Shown piece after piece: positions 1-8,702 of a DNA stretch of 37,427 nt. This DNA is from JBPOIC01 sp052034865 (GTDB lineage Bacteria > UBA10199 > JADFYH01). The stretch covers positions 1 through 37,427 of the forward strand of contig JBPOIC010000006.1 in NCBI GenBank assembly GCA_052034865.1. The letters run 5' to 3'. The first letter of the stretch is position 1. Every line of letters starts with the position of its first letter. The translations under genes and the position numbers were made by a program. The notes under the pieces are model-generated. The model searched no databases. It saw only the letters and a list, made by a program, of their open reading frames with translations, and was not told where the DNA came from.

Positions 1-459
1 TCCTCCACTCAAGGGTGCCATCGTCTGATCCAGCAAGGGGCAAAACTTATTGGATCGGTAGAAGATTTGCTTGAAGAGTTTGGGCTGGTTTCTCATCTTG
101 CTCCACAATCCAATGCAAAAACGCAGAGAAAAATGAGAGCATTCAATGAGCAGGGACTTGGCAATACCAAAAATAATCCATCGGCAAAGTTAAGAAAAAA
201 ACTTTCCTTTGATCATTCTTTACCAGTTTTTGAACCTACCTCCCATCACGCGGTGAGTCAGAATGCCGATTCACTCATTGACCTGGATCCCAATGAAAAC
301 TTATTGTTTGCCTTGCTGAGTCGTGAGGCCGTCTACATTGACAAAATTACCCAGATCAGTAATCTCGCGCCTTCCGTCGTGGCATCGACACTGATGAATC
401 TTGTTCTGAAAGGCTACGCAGAAGAATTTCCTGGCAAGATGTTTGCGCGGGATCGATAG
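1..459 (+). CDS. dprA: DNA processing protein DprA, C-terminal part (cut by window edge)
   Basis: The open frame enters from the left edge in frame 1 and ends with TAG at 457-459, so only about 152 C-terminal residues are present. The first residues read STQGCHRLIQQGAKLI, which matches the end of the Rossmann-like DprA core, where family members carry a G-x-N/H-R-L-I-x-x-G-A-K-L-V-like motif. A poorly conserved linker follows. The last 60 residues (LLFALLSREAVYIDKI and onward) fit the DprA winged-helix domain. DprA loads RecA onto incoming single-stranded DNA during natural transformation. It lies just upstream of topA, an arrangement common in bacteria. The fold assignment is from motif recognition; the start and most of the core are outside the window. 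Confidence 0.88.
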   Translation, partial: SSTQGCHRLIQQGAKLIGSVEDLLEEFGLVSHLAPQSNAKTQRKMRAFNEQGLGNTKNNPSAKLRKKLSFDHSLPVFEPTSHHAVSQNADSLIDLDPNENLLFALLSREAVYIDKITQISNLAPSVVASTLMNLVLKGYAEEFPGKMFARDR

Positions 460-555
460 AAAAAGCAGGCGAACAACCAATCCACCTTAAATCCTTCGAT
501 GGATCTTCGATGACAGAATATCTGTTATGCATCGAACTCCATCCACAAACTACCT

Positions 556-2877
556 ATGGCAAAAAAACTTGTGATCGTAGAGTCCCCTGCAAAGGCAAAG
601 ACGATTGGAAAATATCTCGGAAAAGATTTTTCAGTGAAGGCTTCTGTGGGGCATATCAAGGATCTTCCTGTAAAAAACATCGGCGTCGACATCGAAAATC
701 AGTTCCAGCCCACCTACGAGGTGATCAAGGGAAAGGCCAAAGTCATCGAAGAAATCCGCAAGGCTGCCGCCATTGCAGAGACGGTCTATCTGGCCACCGA
801 CCCGGATCGTGAAGGCGAAGCCATCGCCTGGCATATTGCCGAAGAGATTCGGGGTAATAAAAAAACCTCTGTGAAAAAAACAAAGAAATCAAAAGAAACA
901 GGCGATACTGAAGCTCCTGCGCAACCAATCTATCGAGTTCTGTTTAATGAGATCACCAAAAAATCGATTCAGGAAGCGATTGCCCATCCTCTTGAACTTA
1001 ATAAAAACCTTTTTGATGCCCAACAGGCCCGTCGAGTTCTTGACCGACTCGTCGGTTATCAGATCAGTCCTTTGCTTTGGGACAAAGTTCAGCGTGGGCT
1101 TTCGGCAGGACGTGTCCAGTCAGTCGCGGTGAGGTTAATTTGTGAGCGTGAAGCGGAGATCGAAAAATTTAAATCGACGGAGTACTGGAGCGTTCACGCA
1201 AAACTGGAAGGATCAAAACTTCCTCTTTTTCTAGCAAAACTGCACACACAAGATTCCAAAAAAATCGAAATTGGAAATGGCGATCAGGCAAAACAGATCG
1301 AAGACGATCTTGAAAAATCCCAGTTTGTTTTGCAGGAAATCACCCGAAAGGAAAGACGACGCCAGCCGGCTCCTCCTTTCATTACGAGTACCCTCCAGCA
1401 GGAGGCCGCGCGCAAACTTGGTTTTACCGCCAAAAAAACCATGATGCTTGCTCAAAAGCTCTACGAAGGAATCGAGCTCGAAGGCGGAGATCTGGTAGGT
1501 TTGATTACCTATATGCGAACCGATTCGACTCGTCTTTCTCCCGATGCTGTCAGTCAAATTCGAAATTATATTTCCAGCCGATATTCTGCCGCTCATCTCC
1601 CGGCACAACCCAACATTTATAAAACCAAAAAAGCAGCCCAGGATGCGCATGAGGCCATTCGTCCAACCTCATCCGAATATGAGCCCGAACGAGTGGTAAA
1701 ATTTCTTTCTGATGATGAGTTGAAACTATATGAGCTTATCTGGAAGCGTTTTGTCGCCTGTCAGATGCAACCCGCAGTTTATGATCAAACCGTTTTTGAA
1801 ATTTCAGCCGGTCGTTATCAGTTACGTGCCACGGGATCGGTTCTTAAATTTGCAGGTTTTATGGCTGTGTATATCGAAGGGCAGGATGAAACTTCGGCTG
1901 AAGAAGACGAAGAGGCCCTTCTGCCCGAGCTTCAAAAGGGAGAAAAACTCAAACTCCATGAGATTTTGCCTCAGCAGCATTTTACTCAACCCCCTCCACG
2001 CTACACCGAGGCCTCGCTGGTGAAAGAGCTTGAAGAAAAAGGCATTGGTCGTCCCTCCACTTACGCTACGATTCTTTCGACCATTCAGGAGAAAAAATAT
2101 GCGGACAAAGATCGTGGCAAATTTCTTCCCACTCAATTGGGAAGGATTGTGAATAATCTCCTGGTCGAAAATTTTCCCGAGGTTCTGAACGCTCAGTTTA
2201 CAGCCCGGATGGAAGGCGAGCTCGACGAGGTCGAGGAGGGAGGACGTCAATGGACGGAAACTCTCTCGCAATTTTATGCTCCTTTCAAAGAAACGCTTCA
2301 GAAGGCGAAAGCCAATATGAAGAACATCAAGCGTCAGGAAATCACAACAGATTTTGTTTGTGAAAAATGCGGAGGGCCCATGGTCGTGAAGTGGGGAAGG
2401 CACGGCGAGTTTTTGGCGTGCGCGAATTATCCGGAGTGTAAAAACACCAAGGAAATTGCGAAATCTTCCACCTCAACTGGCGGCTATCAAATCCTCGAAA
2501 AACAGACAGTCGATGAAAAATGTGCGAAATGCTCGGCACCGATGGTCATCAAACGTGGGCGTTTCGGAAGTTTTCTGGCCTGCTCGAACTATCCTGCCTG
2601 TAAAACCACCAAAGCAATCTCCATCGGCGTGAACTGTCCCCAGTGTCAGTCTCCTCTCGCTGAAAGAAAATCCAAGCGTGGTAAAGTGTTTTATGGATGC
2701 ACGGGATATCCTAAATGCAATTTCGCCTTGTGGGACAAGCCAGTGAACGAAACCTGTCCTCAATGCCAATCCTCTTATCTGTTGTCGAAATATTCTAAAA
2801 AAGACGGTGAGAAGATCAAATGCCCTAACAAAGATTGTGGCTATGAAAAATCTTCATCGGCGGGGGCTGAAGGGTAA
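556..2877 (+). CDS. topA: DNA topoisomerase I
   Basis: A 773-residue type IA topoisomerase, which relaxes negative supercoils by passing one strand through a transient nick. The TOPRIM domain starts at residue 4 (KLVIVESPAKAKTI), with the acidic DPDREGEA motif near residues 83-90. The catalytic tyrosine is Tyr319 in ITYMRTDSTRLS. The C-terminus carries four Cys4 zinc ribbons, each starting with CxxC (from about residues 600, 655, 693 and 729). A Lys-rich insertion (NKKTSVKKTKKSKET) sits inside the TOPRIM region near residue 100. The ATG at 556 gives the canonical N-terminus MAKKLVIVESPAKA; no strong ribosome binding site is visible. The stop overlaps the start of the next gene in TAATG, suggesting translational coupling. 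Confidence 0.98.
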   Translation: MAKKLVIVESPAKAKTIGKYLGKDFSVKASVGHIKDLPVKNIGVDIENQFQPTYEVIKGKAKVIEEIRKAAAIAETVYLATDPDREGEAIAWHIAEEIRGNKKTSVKKTKKSKETGDTEAPAQPIYRVLFNEITKKSIQEAIAHPLELNKNLFDAQQARRVLDRLVGYQISPLLWDKVQRGLSAGRVQSVAVRLICEREAEIEKFKSTEYWSVHAKLEGSKLPLFLAKLHTQDSKKIEIGNGDQAKQIEDDLEKSQFVLQEITRKERRRQPAPPFITSTLQQEAARKLGFTAKKTMMLAQKLYEGIELEGGDLVGLITYMRTDSTRLSPDAVSQIRNYISSRYSAAHLPAQPNIYKTKKAAQDAHEAIRPTSSEYEPERVVKFLSDDELKLYELIWKRFVACQMQPAVYDQTVFEISAGRYQLRATGSVLKFAGFMAVYIEGQDETSAEEDEEALLPELQKGEKLKLHEILPQQHFTQPPPRYTEASLVKELEEKGIGRPSTYATILSTIQEKKYADKDRGKFLPTQLGRIVNNLLVENFPEVLNAQFTARMEGELDEVEEGGRQWTETLSQFYAPFKETLQKAKANMKNIKRQEITTDFVCEKCGGPMVVKWGRHGEFLACANYPECKNTKEIAKSSTSTGGYQILEKQTVDEKCAKCSAPMVIKRGRFGSFLACSNYPACKTTKAISIGVNCPQCQSPLAERKSKRGKVFYGCTGYPKCNFALWDKPVNETCPQCQSSYLLSKYSKKDGEKIKCPNKDCGYEKSSSAGAEG

Positions 2878-3548
2878 TGTCTCTTTCACTCATTCTTTTT
2901 GATCTCGATGGCACTCTCATCGATTCGAAACAAGATATTGCAAACTCGGTGAATGATGCCCTTCAGTCAGAGGGATATGAACCCCGTCCTCCCCAAATCA
3001 TCCAGGATTTTGTTGGAAGGGGCTTAAGTCATCTCATCCGGGATGTTCTGGGGAATCCGACTCAGGATGAAATTCAAAAGGTCACTCAGCAGTTTTGGAA
3101 TCACTATCTCGATCATCTTCTCGATCACACCACTCTCTACCCAGGAGTCCTTGATTTCTTAGAAGAGTTTTCCACGTTACCCAAAGCAGTCGTCACCAAC
3201 AAACCCTATCTGTTTTCCAAGAAAATTCTGGAAGGATTGGGAATTGCTTCTCATTTCCAATGGCTGATCGGGGGGGATAGTCTGCCTGTCCAAAAACCTT
3301 CGCCCGATGTGTTCAAACCGATCTTGCAGGATTGGCAAAGACCTCTCTCTACCGTTTTGATGGTGGGAGATTCCCGAATCGATATCGATTGTGGAAAGGC
3401 TGCTGGGACTTTGACTTGTGGGGTGACGTACGGATTTCGGACACGCGATGAATTAATTTCTGCCCAGGCCGATTTTGTCATCGATCAATTTACTGATTTG
3501 AAAAACCTGCCTTTATTTGATCAACTCCGCCCAAAAAACCATAAATAA
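2877..3548 (+). CDS. gph: HAD-family phosphatase, phosphoglycolate phosphatase-like
   Basis: A 223-residue haloacid dehalogenase-superfamily hydrolase. Motif I is FDLDGTLIDS, with nucleophile Asp9 and acid/base Asp11. Motif II is the Thr in VVTNKP, motif III the Lys in QKPSPDVF, and motif IV GDSRIDID. A helical cap lies between motifs I and II, as in the Gph/PGPase subfamily. The likely reaction is dephosphorylation of 2-phosphoglycolate or a related small phosphate ester. Substrate specificity in this superfamily cannot be read from motifs, so the gph name is provisional. The ATG overlaps the topA stop by one base, so the two are probably cotranscribed. Confidence 0.85.
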   Translation: MSLSLILFDLDGTLIDSKQDIANSVNDALQSEGYEPRPPQIIQDFVGRGLSHLIRDVLGNPTQDEIQKVTQQFWNHYLDHLLDHTTLYPGVLDFLEEFSTLPKAVVTNKPYLFSKKILEGLGIASHFQWLIGGDSLPVQKPSPDVFKPILQDWQRPLSTVLMVGDSRIDIDCGKAAGTLTCGVTYGFRTRDELISAQADFVIDQFTDLKNLPLFDQLRPKNHK

Positions 3549-3776
3549 TAAACACTTACCATTGACCTTCCTCAAATATCTCTCTTAGACTGGGATTTCT
3601 AACCAAGAGATCATTTTCCTTTTAAGTTTTTAAAAAAGTTTACAATTTCAACAATTTTTACACTTAAGACAAAACTCTTGAAACAGAGCGTCCGATAATC
3701 GAACCAGTAGTCCGAAATTCAGACAGTGCAAGATAGGGTTTAGGTATTAATCCAATCCGATTTTAAGGAGAAGAAT

Positions 3777-5915
3777 ATGAGCGTTTCTACAGTCCGCGGT
3801 GGAACCGGTAATGAAATCCCTCAAGAAGAATATAATTATAACCCTCCCGCCGGAACCTCCGGCACCCAAGATCCAATGGAGGCTTACAAGCAGCAGCTGA
3901 TGAATTATCTTCAGAATTTGTTGTCGGTGAGCAGCCAATACATGCAGCTTGCCAGTGGGGATCCCCGCCGAATGGCCTTCGAACAGGACATTCAGCTCGC
4001 AAGACAATACGCTCAACAGGTCGGACTCTACGAAGTCGAATCCATGCTCGCAGACGCGGGATTAACTTCAATCAGCTCAGATTGGGGAAATAATATTGGT
4101 AGTTCTCAAACGGCGAATCCTTCCCCCGATATGCAGGGAGATTACGGGATTGCTTATGAGCAGGGGACAGATTTTACCTATAATATCGATCCTAATGTTG
4201 AAGGGAATGTCTATCTCCATCAAAAGGGAACCATCGATATCAATAATCCTTATTCCAGTGGTGAAATGGTGATCAGTTATGAGGCAGATCCCTACACCGG
4301 AAAAAACAAGATCGTGGTCACCTTTTCCCATGATGGAAAAACAACCAAAATCTATTGTGATCCCAAGGCAAAGCTGAACATTCATTCTACCGGTGAAGTG
4401 ACGAAAGACGCTTCCCTTGATTCTGCCGGACTTCCTGACGATGCAATCAACATCGATGATTCTGTGGAAATGGGAGGGGGAGGCTCTTCTGCGGGTCTTG
4501 ATAACCCGATGCCGGATGATGGAACCAATAACGTCTGGAGTGATTATGAATCTCTAGGACTTACCCTGGGGGAAAAGAGTGGAAAAGAGGTCTGGGAGGT
4601 TTATGCCAACAATTTCACTCTGACCGGAAGTTTGGATACGACTTATAAGATCACCAAAACAGGTAGCGATCATTATATTATCGAGGCCTATGATAAGGAT
4701 GGAAAGCTCCAGCGAAAGATTGATTTTCACGGAAAAGTAGTCAACTTCGCAGACTCCACACGTGGAAACCTTTACTATAAAGATGCGACCGTTCCGAAAT
4801 CAGATATTGAACCAGATACCGAGGATGGTTTCTATCGTCTGGCAGGTGAGAAGATGTACTACGATAGACCTTATGGAAACCAGTCGTGGGGCAATATTCT
4901 TTCAAATGGTTACCCTTCTGTTTCAGATGGAGATGACTATTTTGAAAGTGAAGGGCCTCATAAAGGCTTTCCAATCGCCAATGGAGATAGTCGGGGAGCT
5001 GACTCATTTATTGAGCGAAAAAGTGGCAAGGTCGCCGCTGTGTTTGATGGGTCTTACGGAGGTGAGGTAAAGGATATTACACTGACCGGCGATTACGATA
5101 GCAATGTCAATGAGTATCAAATTTACTCGGATGGTGTGGTCACTTTGGACGGGCCCTCAGATCAATGGTCCATAACCTATATTGAATCCAAAAATTTGTG
5201 GACAATATATAAGTACGCTCCAGATGATAAAGATCATAAGCATCCCATTGTTTTTGTTGTTCATGGTGGCCCGGATACAAAAGTCGTCATCAATACAAAC
5301 AGCCCATCCAACGTCTTTAATCAAAATCCAACGAATGCAATTGATAGTGTGACGATTGGTAAGGAGCCTGCCCCTGAGAAATCTCCCGAACTGATTGATA
5401 ATTTAAAAAGTTACACCGGAGCGAGTGAGTCAGAGATTTTTAAAGCTCTTCACGATCAATATGGAGCTCCCATCGATAAAGAAGATTGCCTGGAATGGCT
5501 TAAAACCAGCCCTCAGGCAAAATCTCTGAGAGATCCAATTAAAGTCGATGAAGGCTTTATCAGAATGCTCTTAAAGCTCGATCCTACGCTTAAAGGCGCG
5601 ATGGATAAGATCAGAAATTATAGACAAGGTAATTCAGATCTTACCGATGCGGAGATTTATGCGGTTTATCGAAATGCCACCAAGCACTTGGCTGATGTCC
5701 TCAAGGGGTTAGGCGTTAATGCGGGTGTTTCTTCATCAAATAAGAACCTTCTAACCATTGATGGCAAAAATTATGCTTGGACGTGGCAAGGAGTCCCAGA
5801 CTTTAAGGAAGTTAAAATCGGTAGTAATGTAGACAATGAATACACTGGTGATAAGTTTTTTACTCTTAAAGGCAGTGAAGACTGGTGCGGCGTTGATGAT
5901 CTTTTGACGGACTAA
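3777..5915 (+). CDS. Unrecognised 712-residue protein with three beta-rich repeat segments
   Basis: I do not recognise a family. There is no signal peptide or membrane segment. Residues 34-95 look helical and Gln/Leu/Tyr-rich. Residues about 105-530 are Asp/Gly/Thr/Asn-rich with alternating hydrophobics, as in beta-sheet or beta-solenoid folds. Three stretches (about 148-206, 277-326, 453-508) share a pattern of T-[IL]-[DT]-x(n)-W/Y-x-I, then a DGK/DDK turn, then I-x-F and V-x-I-N/H. A Gly/Ser linker near 233-240 separates segments. Residues 540-665 look helical. The ATG at 3777 has a strong AAGGAG six bases upstream. The gene stands alone between gph and a bidirectional terminator. The composition suggests an extracellular or surface protein exported without a Sec signal, but this is inference. 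Confidence 0.8.
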   Translation: MSVSTVRGGTGNEIPQEEYNYNPPAGTSGTQDPMEAYKQQLMNYLQNLLSVSSQYMQLASGDPRRMAFEQDIQLARQYAQQVGLYEVESMLADAGLTSISSDWGNNIGSSQTANPSPDMQGDYGIAYEQGTDFTYNIDPNVEGNVYLHQKGTIDINNPYSSGEMVISYEADPYTGKNKIVVTFSHDGKTTKIYCDPKAKLNIHSTGEVTKDASLDSAGLPDDAINIDDSVEMGGGGSSAGLDNPMPDDGTNNVWSDYESLGLTLGEKSGKEVWEVYANNFTLTGSLDTTYKITKTGSDHYIIEAYDKDGKLQRKIDFHGKVVNFADSTRGNLYYKDATVPKSDIEPDTEDGFYRLAGEKMYYDRPYGNQSWGNILSNGYPSVSDGDDYFESEGPHKGFPIANGDSRGADSFIERKSGKVAAVFDGSYGGEVKDITLTGDYDSNVNEYQIYSDGVVTLDGPSDQWSITYIESKNLWTIYKYAPDDKDHKHPIVFVVHGGPDTKVVINTNSPSNVFNQNPTNAIDSVTIGKEPAPEKSPELIDNLKSYTGASESEIFKALHDQYGAPIDKEDCLEWLKTSPQAKSLRDPIKVDEGFIRMLLKLDPTLKGAMDKIRNYRQGNSDLTDAEIYAVYRNATKHLADVLKGLGVNAGVSSSNKNLLTIDGKNYAWTWQGVPDFKEVKIGSNVDNEYTGDKFFTLKGSEDWCGVDDLLTD

Positions 5916-5932
5916 GAGATTGATCTCTTAGT
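5911..5932. other. Palindrome spanning the stop codon of the 712-residue gene
   Basis: ACTAAGAGAT, a two-base centre TG, then ATCTCTTAGT: ten perfectly matched bases on each side. The TAA stop (5913-5915) lies inside the left arm. It is followed by TTT and lies 24 bases before the stronger terminator hairpin. It could act in 3'-end formation or mRNA protection, but the role is not established. Confidence 0.5.
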
Positions 5933-5955
5933 TTCTGAAAAATTTATCGAACACA

Positions 5956-5984
5956 ATAAAACCCCCATACATTGGGGGTTTTAT
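5956..5984. terminator. Bidirectional intrinsic terminator
   Basis: A perfect 12-bp stem, ATAAAACCCCCA / TGGGGGTTTTAT, with the loop TACAT. The A-rich left edge and T-rich right edge make it suited to stop transcription from both sides. It sits between the convergent 712-residue gene (plus) and thiC (minus). Confidence 0.88.
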
Positions 5985-6024
5985 ATTTTGTAAACAGGAA
6001 GTTATTTCAACTTTATCTCCTACC

Positions 6025-7119
6025 TCAATATAACCTTCCGCCTCTTTTCTTAAACTCTCCAGCCATTTCTTCCAAGCCAGACTCTAACGCTTTTTCAGCC
6101 TTTATTTTTTTATCGGCGGCATATTCTCGAACTTCCTGAGTAAGCTTCATCGAGCAAAAATGTGGACCGCACATCGAGCAGAAATGAGCGAGCTTGGCGG
6201 ATTCGTGGGAGAGGGTGGCATCGTGATAGGCGAGGGCGGTTTCTGGATCGAGGGATAAATTAAATTGATCCTTCCAGCGAAATTCAAAACGCGCTTTCGA
6301 TAAGGCGTTATCGCGGATTTGCGCACCTGGATGACCTTTCGCAAGATCGGCCGCATGCGCTGCAATTTTGTAGGCGATGATTCCATCACGTACATCTTTT
6401 TTATTGGGTAAACCCAGATGTTCTTTGGGGGTGACGTAGCAAAGCATGGCGCATCCATACCATCCGATCATCGCGGCTCCAATGCCCGAGGTGATGTGAT
6501 CGTAGCCCGGAGCGATGTCAGTCGTTAAAGGACCTAACGTATAAAAAGGCGCTTCCCCACATTCGGCCAACTGCTTATCCATATTGATTTTGATCAAATG
6601 CATGGGCACATGACCTGGACCTTCAATCATCGTCTGCACATCGTGCTTCCAGGCGATTTGAGTCAACTCACCTAGCGTTTCCAATTCTGCAAACTGCGCG
6701 GCGTCATTGGCGTCGGCAATCGAGCCAGGACGTAGTCCATCTCCCAAAGAAAAGGAAACATCGTAAGCCTTCATGATTTCGCAAATCTCTTCGAAATACG
6801 TATAGAGAAAATTTTCCTGATGATGAGCCAGACACCACTTGGCCATGATCGATCCACCGCGTGAAACGATTCCAGTCACGCGTTCGGCGGTGAGAGGAAC
6901 ATACGCCAGACGCACACCAGCATGGATCGTAAAATAATCCACTCCCTGTTCTGCCTGTTCGATGAGAGTGTCGCGGTAAATCTCCCACGTAAGTTCTTCG
7001 GGTTTTCCTCCGACTTTTTCTAAAGCCTGATAAATGGGAACCGTGCCTAGCGGGACCGGGCTGTTGCGCAACAACCATTCACGGGTTTCATGGATGTTTT
7101 TCCCCGTCGATAAATCCAT
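6025..7119 (-). CDS. thiC: ThiC C-terminal segment, downstream of the internal stop
   Basis: The longest ATG-initiated part is 364 residues starting MDLSTGKNIHETREW, but the homologous frame runs back to 7191 (ALSSSIQEEVEKLLWSIRWGG). It holds the barrel motifs NSPVPLGTVPIYQALEKVGG, GVDYFTIHAG, SLGDGLRPGS, MIEGPGHVPMH, APFYTLGPLTTDIAPGYDH and KGHPGAQIRDNALSKARFE. The C-terminal CxxCxxxxC that binds the [4Fe-4S] cluster is also present. No ribosome binding site precedes the internal ATG, so separate translation is doubtful. Confidence 0.85.
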   Translation of the reverse strand: MDLSTGKNIHETREWLLRNSPVPLGTVPIYQALEKVGGKPEELTWEIYRDTLIEQAEQGVDYFTIHAGVRLAYVPLTAERVTGIVSRGGSIMAKWCLAHHQENFLYTYFEEICEIMKAYDVSFSLGDGLRPGSIADANDAAQFAELETLGELTQIAWKHDVQTMIEGPGHVPMHLIKINMDKQLAECGEAPFYTLGPLTTDIAPGYDHITSGIGAAMIGWYGCAMLCYVTPKEHLGLPNKKDVRDGIIAYKIAAHAADLAKGHPGAQIRDNALSKARFEFRWKDQFNLSLDPETALAYHDATLSHESAKLAHFCSMCGPHFCSMKLTQEVREYAADKKIKAEKALESGLEEMAGEFKKRGGRLY

Positions 7120-7191
7120 GATCGTATCGCCCCCCCAACGAATCGACCAAAGCAGCTTTTCGACTTCTTCCTGAATGGAAGAAGAGAGTGC

Positions 7192-7194
7192 TTA
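7192..7194 (-). other. Premature TAA codon inside thiC
   Basis: On the minus strand the context is GGG AAC TAA GCA CTC TCT. In ThiC relatives the stop position is a Ser between GN and A. No frameshift is present: the distance from this stop to the downstream ATG is a multiple of three. Confidence 0.9.
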
Positions 7195-7908
7195 GTTCCC
7201 AATGTTCGCATTAATCTTCACCAAAAAATTCCGACCAATGATCATGGGCTCCAGCTCAGGATGATTGATGTTGGCCGGAATGATCGCACGACCACGAGCG
7301 ACTTCATCGCGCACAAATTCTGGCGTGATCTCGGAGGGGATCGAAGCTCCAAAAGCCTCACCAGCATGCTGTAAATAAAGGGAGGTGGAGGAGGTTGCAG
7401 GATGAGAGTGAAGAGCTTGTCGTTTCAGATTTTCGCGGATGGCAATAAATTCCATCTCCGGAGTGATGATTCCCTTTTTGGCATAATGCATCTGGGTGAC
7501 ATTCAATCCTGATTTGGCACGTCGAGGTTGGGTGATCAGATGATCAAATCGAAGAGGATTTAAGGTAGGATCTTGAGCCCTTGAGTTTCCGAATTGTGAA
7601 GTAAGTGATGAGAGCTCTTCGGTATCTCCACGCGATAAAATCCAGGGAGTACGAATTTTTCTAAGCCCTTTTAACAAATCGATTTCAATTTTTGGATCGG
7701 TGTAAGAGCCTGAGGTATCGTAGAGATAAACGGGTGAATTGGGTTGAGAGCCCGATTCTGACTGTGTATCAGCAAGACTCACTTTGCGCATTGGCACCTG
7801 AATGCTGGGGTGTGATCCTTCGATGTAAATTTTTTCGGAGTTCGGAAAAGGGTTCCTTGCCTCCAACTGATGAATCTCTTCTTTGATTTTTTGGATAGAA
7901 GGCTTCAT
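7192..7908 (-). CDS. thiC: ThiC N-terminal segment, upstream of the internal stop
   Basis: This is a 238-residue open segment. It contains the ThiC N-terminal and early barrel motifs: FPNSEKIYIEG, a YDTSGSYTDP turn, SRGDTEEL, KSGLNVTQMHYAKKGIITPE, EFVRDEVARGRAIIPANIN and EPMIIGRNFLVKINANIGN. It starts with ATG at 7906-7908, three bases after the thiG stop. Alone it lacks the cofactor-binding Cys cluster and most of the active site, so it is not expected to be functional. Confidence 0.85.
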   Translation of the reverse strand: MKPSIQKIKEEIHQLEARNPFPNSEKIYIEGSHPSIQVPMRKVSLADTQSESGSQPNSPVYLYDTSGSYTDPKIEIDLLKGLRKIRTPWILSRGDTEELSSLTSQFGNSRAQDPTLNPLRFDHLITQPRRAKSGLNVTQMHYAKKGIITPEMEFIAIRENLKRQALHSHPATSSTSLYLQHAGEAFGASIPSEITPEFVRDEVARGRAIIPANINHPELEPMIIGRNFLVKINANIGN

Positions 7909-7911
7909 AAA

Positions 7912-8685
7912 TTATTTTCCAATGATTCCTTCCAGAGGACTCGAAGCCGAGGCGTAGAGTTTTTTGGGAATGCGTCCTGCTTCGCAGGAAAGCCTGCCCG
8001 CCTCAACTCCCAATTTCATTGCCAAAGCCATCTTTACGGGATCTTTCGCACAGGCAATAGCCGTGTTCATTAGCACAGCCGTGCATCCTAACTCCAGGGC
8101 CTGCGCGGCATCTGATGCCTGGCCTACGCCCGCATCCACAATGACTGGAATTTTAATCTGCTCCAAAATGATTTGAAGATTGTAGGGGTTTCTGATTCCC
8201 AGCCCCGATCCAATGGGCGCAGCGAGTGGCATCACGGCAGCACATCCCAAATCTTCCAACTTTTTGCACATGATCGGATCATCGTTGGTGTAGGGAAGGA
8301 CGATAAAACCTTCCTTTACGAGGGCTTTTGTGGCCTCCAAAAGGGCTTCATTGTCAGGAAAAAGGGTCTTCTCATTGCCGATCACTTCGAGCTTGATCCA
8401 TGGAGTCCCGAGTGCTTCTCTTGCAAGAAAGGCAGTGTCGATTGCATCTTGAGCCGTGTAACAGGCAGCTGTGTTTGGGAGTAAGGCGATTTTTTGAGTG
8501 TCGATATAGCTCAGAAGCGATTTCTCGCTTTTATCTTTCAGATCAATTCGACGGATCGCAACGGTTACCATTTCGGTCCCAGCAATTTCATGCGCCTGTT
8601 TCATGATTTCCAGACTGGGATATTTTCCCGTTCCTAAAATCAAACGGTTGTTAAATTTTTTTCCTGCGATTTCATAAGATGACAT
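7912..8685 (-). CDS. thiG: Thiazole synthase ThiG
   Basis: A 257-residue TIM-barrel enzyme. It condenses DXP, dehydroglycine and the sulfur carried by ThiS thiocarboxylate to form the thiazole phosphate of thiamine. The N-terminus has FNNRLILGTGKY. Lys98 in WIKLEVIGNEKTLFPDN is the expected imine-forming residue. VMPLAAPIGSGLGI, IPVIVDAGVGQASDA and VLMNTAIACAKDP are the C-terminal phosphate-binding strands. Length is normal for the family. It lies 17 bases downstream of thiS and three bases upstream of thiC, so the three form one operon. No thiE, thiD, thiH or thiO is in view. Confidence 0.96.
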   Translation of the reverse strand: MSSYEIAGKKFNNRLILGTGKYPSLEIMKQAHEIAGTEMVTVAIRRIDLKDKSEKSLLSYIDTQKIALLPNTAACYTAQDAIDTAFLAREALGTPWIKLEVIGNEKTLFPDNEALLEATKALVKEGFIVLPYTNDDPIMCKKLEDLGCAAVMPLAAPIGSGLGIRNPYNLQIILEQIKIPVIVDAGVGQASDAAQALELGCTAVLMNTAIACAKDPVKMALAMKLGVEAGRLSCEAGRIPKKLYASASSPLEGIIGK

Positions 8686-8702
8686 GGGAATCCTTGTCTT
8701 GG

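Larger units (their letters stand above)
6025..7908 (-). pseudogene. thiC: thiC, phosphomethylpyrimidine synthase, interrupted by one in-frame TAA
   Basis: Read as one frame this is 627 codons and collinear with full-length ThiC, the radical-SAM enzyme that turns aminoimidazole ribotide into the HMP-P half of thiamine. The only defect is a TAA at 7192-7194. It falls between NANIGN and ALSSSIQEEVEK, where ThiC proteins have NANIGNSA, so it replaces a conserved Ser. A TCA to TAA change (one base) would explain it. The frame continues unbroken after the stop. The C-terminal iron-sulfur motif CSMCGPHFC is intact. It follows thiG by three bases. It is either a fresh nonsense mutation, an assembly or base-call error, or a read-through site; the intact remainder favours a recent event or error. 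Confidence 0.9.

Noticed and set aside
1822..2403. 193-codon open frame on the minus strand
   Set aside because: It is antisense to conserved topA coding sequence and has no start signal or family match.
3660..3705. Sigma-28-like CCGATAA box upstream of the 712-residue gene
   Set aside because: The -10-like piece matches well but the upstream TAAA element is mis-spaced and imperfect, so I do not call a promoter.
7192..7194. Selenocysteine or pyrrolysine recoding in thiC
   Set aside because: The codon is TAA, not TGA or TAG, and the family residue is Ser, so neither recoding fits.
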